From positions 1 through 11,461 of the forward strand of contig JBFJVZ010000249.1 in assembly GCA_041623895.1 (NCBI GenBank): DNA of 11,461 nt, read 5' to 3'. A program made the position numbers and the translations under genes. Below are positions 1-4,988 of this stretch, in pieces. Source of the DNA: JBFJVZ01 sp041623895 (lineage in GTDB: Bacteria; Planctomycetota; Planctomycetia; Pirellulales; Pirellulaceae). Every line of letters starts with the position of its first letter. Position 1 is the stretch's first letter. The notes beneath the pieces are model-generated. The model was not told where the DNA came from. It was given only the letters and a program-made list of their open reading frames with translations, and searched no databases.

Positions 1-629
1 CCCGGCTGCCCGATCAGGACGGGATTGTTTTTGGTGCGTCGCGAGAGCACTTGAATCACGCGGCGAATTTCGGAATCGCGTCCGATCACCGGATCGAGTT
101 TGCCTTGAGAGGCCAACTCGGTGAGGTCAATACCGTATTTCTGCAAAGCCTGGTAAGTGGCTTCGGCATTCTGGTCGGTGACCCGTGCCGATCCGCGGAC
201 TTCGCTCATCGCCTGCAGCACGTCCTGCTCGGAGACACCGGACAATTTCAGCAGACTGCTGGCCTTGTTGTCGGTTCGTGCCAGGGCCAGCAACAAGTGC
301 TCGGTGCTGACATATTCATCCTTCAGTGACTCGGCTGCTTCGGCGGCGGAATCAAATACCTTTTGCAAGTCGGCTCCGAGCCCCGGTTGTCGGCCGCCAG
401 AGACCTTGGGCAGCTTGCCCACTTCGCTGGCGACCAGATCACCAAGCTGTTTGACATCGACACTCATCTTGTCCAACAGCGGTCGGGTAATTCCATCCGT
501 TTCTTCCAGCATCGCCACCAGCAAATGCAGTGAAGTGATCTCAGGATTACCGTCCTTAGCGGCTTGGCCCTGTGCCTCTGCCACCAGCGTTTGAGCTTTG
601 GTCGTCAGTTTATCGAATCGAAATGTCAT
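1..629 (-). CDS. clpB: ClpB disaggregase, N-terminal part (gene runs off the left edge)
   Basis: ClpB is a cytoplasmic hexameric AAA+ ATPase that threads aggregated proteins through its pore and works with DnaK to refold them. About 210 residues are visible. Residues 1-145 form the double Clp N-domain repeat (first half with ITSLHLLVAML, second with STEHLLLALAR). Residues 157-180 contain the linker with ALQKYGIDLTELASQGKLDPVIGRD, the usual entry into the first nucleotide-binding domain. The window ends in NNPVLIGQPG, the first half of Walker A; many ClpBs have GEPG here. The ATG at 629 is preceded by GGAG (638-641) with an 8-base gap. The gene lies downstream of dnaK in the same orientation, separated by a terminator, so it is probably not simply co-transcribed. 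A ClpC or ClpA identity is less likely given the N-domain and linker sequence. The pore, middle domain and second ATPase domain lie outside the window. Confidence 0.95.
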   Translation of the reverse strand, partial: MTFRFDKLTTKAQTLVAEAQGQAAKDGNPEITSLHLLVAMLEETDGITRPLLDKMSVDVKQLGDLVASEVGKLPKVSGGRQPGLGADLQKVFDSAAEAAESLKDEYVSTEHLLLALARTDNKASSLLKLSGVSEQDVLQAMSEVRGSARVTDQNAEATYQALQKYGIDLTELASQGKLDPVIGRDSEIRRVIQVLSRRTKNNPVLIGQP

Positions 630-637
630 CGGTTGAT

Positions 638-670
638 CTCCTATCGTGGCCCAGGCATCGAGTTTGGGCC
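638..670 (-). promoter_or_regulatory. clpB leader: ribosome binding site and short inverted repeat
   Basis: On the minus strand the clpB leader carries TAGGAGATCAAC around the Shine-Dalgarno sequence, identical over 12 bases to the dnaK leader. Just upstream is an inverted repeat with GGCCCA/TGGGCC arms (648-670, 11-base loop), between the dnaK terminator and the ribosome binding site. It could fold in a clpB leader RNA. The arms are short, so a regulatory role is only a possibility. No convincing sigma-70 promoter could be fixed in the roughly 60 bases available. Confidence 0.35.
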
Positions 671-685
671 GTTAACTAATCGCGC

Positions 686-713
686 AAAAAAAGCGGGTGC
701 GCGCACCCGCTTT
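686..713 (-). terminator. Strong intrinsic terminator downstream of dnaK
   Basis: Positions 690-713 form a perfect 24-bp palindrome with core GCGGGTGCGCGCACCCGC. On the minus strand it is followed by seven T (A run 686-692 on the plus strand), the classic GC stem plus U tract. It lies 100 bases past the dnaK stop codon and 57 bases before the clpB start, so it should end most dnaK transcripts before clpB. Confidence 0.88.
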
Positions 714-736
714 GCATCTGTTGCCGATCTGAGTTT

Positions 737-795
737 GTGTGCCACTGGCTCCGCCCGTGCGAGCGGGAACAGCACTGGCGGAGCCAGTGGCACAC
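737..795. repeat. REP/BIME-like inverted doublet in the dnaK 3' region
   Basis: Two perfectly complementary 19-bp arms (737-755 and 777-795) flank a 21-base loop. Each arm belongs to a smaller palindromic unit: CACTGGCTCCGCCCGTG at 743-759 and CACTGGCGGAGCCAGTG at 773-789. These are the same unit in opposite orientation with one mismatch, each with 7-base half-sites around a 3-base centre. This two-level symmetry is the architecture of REP doublets (BIMEs). It starts 17 bases after the dnaK stop codon and precedes the terminator. I see no second copy in the window, so its repetitive nature is inferred from structure only. It may stabilise the dnaK mRNA 3' end. Confidence 0.6.
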
Positions 796-812
796 GAAAT
801 TACTTGAAAGGT

Positions 813-2756
813 CTAATCTTTCACTTCAAAATCGGCATCGATGGCGTCGTCATCCTCGGCGTCAGCAGTTGCTGCTGCGGCCCCGGCTGGATCGCCGCCT
901 GCCCCTGCGGCCGCTCCCGCCGCTTCGGTGCGTTCGTACAGAACCTTGCTGAACGCTTTGGCGGCGGCATCCAATTCGTCTGTTGCCTGTTTGATGGCAG
1001 CCGTATCGTCGGTACCGATCGCAGTCTTCACTTTATCGATCGCTTTGTTCAGCGGCTCCTTGTCATCATCGCTCAGCTTATCGCTGTGCTCTGTCATTTG
1101 TTTTTCGAGCATATGAACTTGCTGATTCGCTTTATTCCGAGCCTCGGCCAACTCGAACTGTCTGCGGTCTTCGTCTGCGTTGGCTTCCGCATCCTTTCGC
1201 ATTTGTTCGATTTCGTCTTCGCTCAGGCCACCGGCTTCGTTGATTTCCACCGCGGATTCCTTTCCGGTCTTCAGCTCTTTGGCTGACACGTTCAGGATAC
1301 CGTTCTGGTCGATGTCGAATTTGACCTCGATCTGCGGGACACCACGGGGTTGCGGCGGAATGCCTTCCAGGTTGAACTCACCCAGCAAGCGGTTATTGAT
1401 CGCCATTTTCCGTTCGCCTTGGAAGACACGGACAGTCACCGCGGTTTGATTGTCGGCTGCGGTGCTGAACACGTTTTTCTTTTCAACCGGGACGGTCGTG
1501 TTGCGTTCCACCAGAGCGGTCATCACGCCACCTTCCGTTTCAATCCCGAGGGTCAGCGGTGTGACGTCCAGCAACAGCACGTCGGTCCTGTCGCCTGCCA
1601 AGACACTGCCTTGGATGGCGGCACCAACCGCGACGACCTCGTCCGGGTTGACGCCTTGGTGAGGCTCTTTGTTGAAAATGCCTTTGACAAGATCCCGGAC
1701 TTTTGGCACGCGTGTGCTGCCGCCAACCAAAACGATCTCATCGATGTCACCCGGCTTCATTTTCGCGTCTTGCAGCGCCTGCAACACGGGTCCTTTGCAC
1801 CGTTCGACAAGGCTATCGATCAGTTCCTCGAACTTACTTCGTGTGATTTTCATCGTCAGGTGCTTCGGGCCTGACTGATCCATCGTGATGAACGGCAAAT
1901 TAATGTCGGTTTCCGGCAGACTGCTCAGCTCTTTCTTTGCCTTTTCGCAGGCTTCCTGCAACCGCTGCAATGCCATCGGATCATTACGAAGATCGATCCC
2001 ATTGTCCTTCTTGAATTCGTCGGCGACGTGGTTGATCAGGGTCTCGTCAAAATCATCGCCACCCAGGTGTGTATCGCCCGAAGTGCTGATCACTTGAAAA
2101 ACGCGGCTCTCCTGTTCCTCGTCACCGCTATCGGCAACTTCAAGAATGGAAACGTCAAATGTTCCGCCACCCAGATCGAACACGATGATCTTTTCATCCG
2201 CCTTTTTGTCCAGACCGTAGGCCAGCGCGGCCGCGGTCGGCTCATTGATGATTCTGGCCACCTCCAACCCGGCGATCTGACCGGCGTCCTTGGTTGCTTG
2301 ACGTTGGGCGTCATTGAAGTAAGCGGGAACGGTGATCACCGCCTTGTTTACTTTGTGACCCAAGTAGGATTCGGCGGACTCCTTGAGTTTACGAAGTACT
2401 TTGGCCGAGATCTCCTGAGGCGTGTATTGCTTGTCGCCAACTTCGATCTTGACGTATTGATCGGCGGCTCCGGTAACACCGTAGGGAACCATTTTTTCTT
2501 CCGTCTCCACCTCGTGGTGTCTGCGACCCATGAAGCGCTTGACCGAATAAACGGTTCTTTTCGGATTGGTAACCGCCTGGCGACGAGCAGGCTCGCCGAC
2601 GATCGTCTCTTCTTTGTCAGTGAAGGCCACGACGCTCGGAGTCAATCGGTTACCTTCGGGGTTGGGAATCACCTTCGGCTCGCTGCCTTCCATCACGGCA
2701 ACCACGCTGTTGGTAGTTCCCAAGTCGATTCCGATGATTTTCTCACCTTGTGCCAT
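813..2756 (-). CDS. dnaK: Molecular chaperone DnaK (Hsp70)
   Basis: DnaK is the ATP-driven cytoplasmic Hsp70 that binds exposed hydrophobic peptides, working with DnaJ and GrpE and passing aggregates to ClpB. The 647-residue protein is of normal length. The ATPase domain shows the phosphate-1 loop GIDLGTTNS (9-17), the INEPTAAALAYG connect region (about 170-181), the phosphate-2 loop VFDLGGGTFD (192-201) and the adenosine motif IVLVGGSTRVPKV (341-353). The interdomain linker DVLLLDVTP (392-400) leads into the beta substrate-binding domain (about 401-510) and the helical lid (about 515-610). An Ala/Gly-rich tail ends in acidic DDDAIDADFEVKD, resembling the EEVD-like DnaK C-terminus. The ATG at 2756 has GGAG at 2767-2770, 10 bases upstream. 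Neither dnaJ nor grpE is adjacent. A sigma-54-like promoter lies upstream (2882-2898) and a terminator downstream. Confidence 0.98.
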   Translation of the reverse strand: MAQGEKIIGIDLGTTNSVVAVMEGSEPKVIPNPEGNRLTPSVVAFTDKEETIVGEPARRQAVTNPKRTVYSVKRFMGRRHHEVETEEKMVPYGVTGAADQYVKIEVGDKQYTPQEISAKVLRKLKESAESYLGHKVNKAVITVPAYFNDAQRQATKDAGQIAGLEVARIINEPTAAALAYGLDKKADEKIIVFDLGGGTFDVSILEVADSGDEEQESRVFQVISTSGDTHLGGDDFDETLINHVADEFKKDNGIDLRNDPMALQRLQEACEKAKKELSSLPETDINLPFITMDQSGPKHLTMKITRSKFEELIDSLVERCKGPVLQALQDAKMKPGDIDEIVLVGGSTRVPKVRDLVKGIFNKEPHQGVNPDEVVAVGAAIQGSVLAGDRTDVLLLDVTPLTLGIETEGGVMTALVERNTTVPVEKKNVFSTAADNQTAVTVRVFQGERKMAINNRLLGEFNLEGIPPQPRGVPQIEVKFDIDQNGILNVSAKELKTGKESAVEINEAGGLSEDEIEQMRKDAEANADEDRRQFELAEARNKANQQVHMLEKQMTEHSDKLSDDDKEPLNKAIDKVKTAIGTDDTAAIKQATDELDAAAKAFSKVLYERTEAAGAAAGAGGDPAGAAAATADAEDDDAIDADFEVKD

Positions 2757-2881
2757 TTCAGTTGATCTCCTAACGACGTTTCAGATTTTGCTACGCTGCT
2801 TTGGTTCCAAGCCAGCTTTGTGTCTGCTTCATAGGACCGGACCTGTCATTTTCTTCGGACCGGCGTGGATGCTGTGATAAA

Positions 2882-2898
2882 GGCAAAGAGCGTGCCAG
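2882..2898 (-). promoter_or_regulatory. Candidate sigma-54 (-24/-12) promoter for dnaK
   Basis: The minus strand reads CTGGCACGCTCTTTGCC. This contains TGGCACG and TTGC with GG and GC exactly ten bases apart, as in the -24/-12 consensus TGGCACG-N4-TTGC. Transcription would start near 2871 and give a leader of about 115 bases ahead of the dnaK ATG. A 10-base match of this type is unlikely by chance in one window, and its placement and direction fit dnaK. RpoN control of dnaK would be unusual. Function is inferred from the match alone. Confidence 0.5.
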
Positions 2899-2977
2899 TT
2901 GCGGCTGCCGAGTTCTCTGGACCACCCGAACGTGGAGATTTCTGTCGTTTTCTCTCGATTTTTCGTTATCAGCCGAA

Positions 2978-2992
2978 TTGGCTACTGGCCAA
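2978..2992. promoter_or_regulatory. Inverted repeat TTGGC-N5-GCCAA, possible activator site
   Basis: Perfect 5-bp arms with a 5-bp spacer, set in a larger symmetrical stretch in which AGCCGA occurs at both 2971 and 2992. It lies roughly 95-110 bases upstream of the putative dnaK -24/-12 element, the distance typical of sigma-54 enhancer binding sites. It could equally serve pheA. The arms are short, so chance is possible. Confidence 0.3.
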
Positions 2993-3049
2993 GCCGATGT
3001 TTTTTTGGCAGGACACCGAAAACGCCGAAATCCGCCCAAATTCGGGTCG

Positions 3050-3062
3050 TGTCAAAATGACA
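3050..3062. promoter_or_regulatory. Operator-like palindrome TGTCA-AAA-TGACA upstream of pheA
   Basis: A perfect 5-bp inverted repeat with a 3-bp spacer, 94 bases before the chosen pheA start and 40 bases before the upstream ATG at 3103. The right half with its flank (AAAATGACAG) recurs in inverted orientation at 2843-2852 on the dnaK side, which suggests a shared regulator. No regulator is identified. Confidence 0.3.
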
Positions 3063-3156
3063 GCTGCTACCGGACTACGAAGAATCCCATTCCGGGAGCA
3101 CAATGTCGCTTTCCGTCAGTTTGGTACGGCGGAATATGCAAACGCATGGAGTCTTG

Positions 3157-4275
3157 ATGGCCAGCAATAACAAACAAGCGTCGGATGAAGAGATTTGCAA
3201 AGCAATCGATGAAGTTGATGTGCGGATTCTTGGTTTAATTGGCGAGCGGTTCGAATTGGTGCGGCGCCTGTGCGGCGATCAGCTGAAGGAAATCATCGGC
3301 CAGTCTGCCGTAGCATCGCGCCGCATCGCGAATCTGGTCTCAGATACCAATGCCGAGTCTGCCAGCGGTCGTTCCGCAATCCGTCCATCGGCCATCGGCC
3401 AGGCTGGTGCCGCCGCAATCCTTCGGCATATTTCCGCGACGTGTCTGCAAACACTCAAGCCGATTCGTGTCGCTTTCTTGGGCCCGGAATACAGCTATAG
3501 CCATTTGGCGGCCACCAAATTCTTTGGTGACGCTGCGGACTTTGTTCCCGTCGCGTCCATACCGGCTGTTTTTGATTCCGTCACGCGTGGTGATTCGGCG
3601 ACGGGCTTGGTGCCGATCGAAAACAGCACGGACGGTCGGATCGTCGATACGCTGGGAATGTTTGTGCGTACGGAAATGAAGATCTGCGGTGAAGTCGTCT
3701 TGCCCATTCATCACAACTTGTTGTCGCGAACTCCGCGAACAGAGATCACGGAGATTCACAGCAAACCTCAGGCATTATCCCAATGCCGAAGTTGGTTGGC
3801 AGTCAACATGCCCAGCGCCCAGTTGGTGGAAGTCAGTAGCACGACCGCAGCTGCCCGACACGCAGCCGAGCAGCACGGCGTTGCGGCAGTTGCCAGTGTT
3901 GAAGCAGGACGACAGTACGACTTGGATGTTTTGAATGCGAACATCGAGGACAACCGAAACAATGTGACTCGATTCGCAATCCTGGGCCGTGAACAACCAA
4001 TCCCGACCGGGGACGACAAGACCTCGTTGCTGTTTCAGGTCCACCACCAACCCGGGGCCTTGGCCAATGCGATGACGATCTTCAAGGATCAATCTTTGAA
4101 TCTGACTTGGATCGAGTCGTTTCCGGCTCCCGACACAAAAAACGAGTATCTGTTCTTTGTCGAACTTTCAGGGCACCGGGACAATCCGAATGTTGCTGCC
4201 GCGATCGATCAACTGAAATCAGCGACCTGCCGATTGGAGGTGCTAGGTTCCTACCCGCGTGCGGCGCTGGAATAG
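3157..4275 (+). CDS. pheA: P-protein: degenerate chorismate mutase domain fused to prephenate dehydratase and ACT domain
   Basis: Prephenate dehydratase converts prephenate to phenylpyruvate in phenylalanine synthesis. With the ATG at 3157 the protein has 372 residues: an AroQ-like chorismate mutase region (about 8-100), the dehydratase domain (about 103-279) and an ACT domain (about 288-369). Dehydratase signatures are clear: RVAFLGPEYSYSHLAA, LVPIENSTDGRIVDT (151-165), and NNVTRF (268-273) with the catalytic Thr-Arg-Phe. The ACT domain has PGAL (299-302), but its second effector motif reads ESFP (320-323) instead of the usual ESRP, which may alter phenylalanine feedback. In the mutase region only R31 clearly matches a catalytic residue of the E. 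coli enzyme; other positions appear replaced (C14, Q42, C96, L100), so this domain is probably inactive. GGAG (3148-3151) sits five bases before 3157. In-frame ATGs at 3136 and 3103 (GGGAG four bases upstream) are alternatives. The gene stands alone, divergent from dnaK. Confidence 0.93.
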   Translation: MASNNKQASDEEICKAIDEVDVRILGLIGERFELVRRLCGDQLKEIIGQSAVASRRIANLVSDTNAESASGRSAIRPSAIGQAGAAAILRHISATCLQTLKPIRVAFLGPEYSYSHLAATKFFGDAADFVPVASIPAVFDSVTRGDSATGLVPIENSTDGRIVDTLGMFVRTEMKICGEVVLPIHHNLLSRTPRTEITEIHSKPQALSQCRSWLAVNMPSAQLVEVSSTTAAARHAAEQHGVAAVASVEAGRQYDLDVLNANIEDNRNNVTRFAILGREQPIPTGDDKTSLLFQVHHQPGALANAMTIFKDQSLNLTWIESFPAPDTKNEYLFFVELSGHRDNPNVAAAIDQLKSATCRLEVLGSYPRAALE

Positions 4276-4301
4276 TCTGAGAGTGTTGGAAGCGCAACAT
4301 C

Positions 4302-4361
4302 GTAGCGGAATTCGGGAGAATTTCGATCCACCCTTCTCGGAAGTCTTCCGCGTTCCGCTAC
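4302..4361. repeat. 60-bp structured inverted repeat downstream of pheA
   Basis: Outer arms GTAGCGGAA (4302-4310) and TTCCGCTAC (4353-4361) are perfectly complementary. Inside lie a GAGAA/TTCTC pairing and a compact CGGAAG-T-CTTCCG hairpin (4338-4350). It has no T tract, so it is not a normal intrinsic terminator. The nested symmetry and its place 26 bases behind a stop codon suggest an intergenic palindromic repeat or a small non-autonomous element. GTAGCGGAA-type ends look to me like elements common in Rhodopirellula-like genomes, but that is memory and not shown by this window. Confidence 0.5.
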
Positions 4362-4536
4362 ATGTAAATCCTGAGAATGCTGTGAGGTCTTTCGCTGGCG
4401 GTTCTTGCAGGTGGTTATGCGGTAACCATGATGCCGGGCGAAACCGTGGATCGTCAACAACCTGCGTGTTTTACAAACGTTGTCCTGGAAGCTATCGACA
4501 AAGTGACTTTTCAAGATCGGTCAAGGACAATTGCAC

Positions 4537-4564
4537 TTGCGAATCCCTGTCACCTCTCTAGAAT
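4537..4564 (+). promoter_or_regulatory. Possible sigma-70 promoter for the small gene
   Basis: TTGCGA (4537-4542) and TAGAAT (4559-4564) are separated by 16 bases. The -10 matches five of six consensus bases and the -35 four of six. Transcription would begin about 95 bases before the small-protein start. Such matches occur often by chance, so support is modest. Confidence 0.3.
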
Positions 4565-4665
4565 CGAAGTTGTGTCAACGAGGATTTGGTTTGGTGACGG
4601 GATGTCGGTGTGGCCTGGCATCCCCCAAAGTCTCACGAGGACACTTGCATCAAGGAGTAAAAACT

Positions 4666-4848
4666 TTGCTTACTGAGTCTACCGTCGAAAGAATGTTTCG
4701 CGAATTGATGACGGACCCCAATCGTAGCGAGGAAACCTTCGACAAGGCAGAAGAACTATTGGAAGAAGAGCTTCGCCCTGAAAGTCCTTTGCGACACCGG
4801 TTGAGCGTCGAACTGGAGGAGTTGCGTACGATCAAGTCCGAATCGTAA
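4666..4848 (+). CDS. Small acidic helical protein of unknown function (60 aa)
   Basis: I do not recognise a family. The frame starts at TTG 4666 with a strong AAGGAG (4652-4657) eight bases upstream and encodes 60 residues beginning MLTESTVERMFRELMTDPN. It is rich in Glu, Asp, Leu and Arg with regular heptad-like spacing (FDKAEELLEEELRPESPLRHRL), consistent with two or three amphipathic helices and a soluble cytoplasmic protein. There is no signal peptide, membrane segment or cysteine. An in-frame ATG at 4531 would add 45 residues of unlike composition (including CQRGFGLVTGCRCG) without a good ribosome binding site, so I prefer the TTG. The gene has a possible promoter and a strong terminator 74 bases downstream, which suggests a single-gene transcript. 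It may be a regulator or adaptor, but nothing shows this. Confidence 0.65.
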   Translation: MLTESTVERMFRELMTDPNRSEETFDKAEELLEEELRPESPLRHRLSVELEELRTIKSES

Positions 4849-4921
4849 CGCAGCATCGGCAGTCTTCCAGCGGATTGGGAAGTCGGTTGCAGCAGCAACC
4901 GTCCAATGCGATTAAGAGAAT

Positions 4922-4961
4922 AAAGACGGCCACTCATCATGATGAGTGGCCGTCTTTTTTT
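4922..4961. terminator. Strong intrinsic terminator, probably bidirectional
   Basis: A perfect 36-bp palindrome (4922-4957, arms AAAGACGGCCACTCATCA and complement) is followed on the plus strand by a T run through 4961. It lies between the convergent small-protein gene (ends 4848) and the BBP7-like gene (ends 4989). The plus-strand U tract is strong. On the minus strand only TTTATT follows, so termination of the BBP7-like transcript is likely but weaker. Confidence 0.9.
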
Positions 4962-4988
4962 GTGCAGCTGATGTGGGCAGCGTTAAGC

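Larger units (their letters stand above)
2757..3156. promoter_or_regulatory. Divergent dnaK/pheA control region (about 400 bp)
   Basis: This spacer separates two divergent genes and should hold both promoters. Seen directly: a sigma-54-like site for dnaK (2882-2898, minus); an inverted repeat TTGGC-N5-GCCAA (2978-2992); a perfect TGTCA-AAA-TGACA operator-like repeat (3050-3062) on the pheA side; the 10-mer AAAATGACAG twice, on the plus strand at 3054-3063 and on the minus strand at 2843-2852; and a GGACCGG direct repeat (2834-2840, 2857-2863) in the presumed dnaK leader. There is no CIRCE element (TTAGCACTC-N9-GAGTGCTAA) and no clear sigma-32-type promoter. If pheA starts at 3103, the spacer shrinks by 54 bases. 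Confidence 0.6.
4276..4665. other. 390-bp spacer between pheA and the small-protein gene
   Basis: No convincing gene was found here. Open frames on both strands give low-complexity, basic, unfamiliar translations. The spacer holds a 60-bp structured inverted repeat (4302-4361) just after pheA, a plausible sigma-70 promoter (4537-4564) and the ribosome binding site of the small gene (4652-4657). Positions 4362-4536 show nothing I can name. Confidence 0.5.

Noticed and set aside
564..1286. 240-aa plus-strand open frame across the dnaK 3' end and spacer
   Set aside because: It crosses the REP-like doublet and terminator and runs antisense to dnaK. Its composition is not protein-like.
2028..2765. 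Long plus-strand open frame (245 aa) and several others opposite dnaK
   Set aside because: dnaK on the minus strand is unmistakable. The antisense frames are by-products of its codon bias and show no family resemblance.
2757..3156. CIRCE/HrcA operator or sigma-32-type promoter upstream of dnaK
   Set aside because: Searched by eye on both strands; no TTAGCACTC-N9-GAGTGCTAA and no CTTGAA / CCCCAT pair at proper spacing.
4531..4665. Extending the small protein to ATG 4531 (105 aa)
   Set aside because: The added 45 residues are unlike the rest and the start lacks a good ribosome binding site, while TTG 4666 has an ideal one.
4650..4940. 96-aa minus-strand open frame over the small gene
   Set aside because: The plus-strand frame has a strong ribosome binding site and coherent acidic helices. 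The minus frame is serine/arginine-rich and mirrors it.
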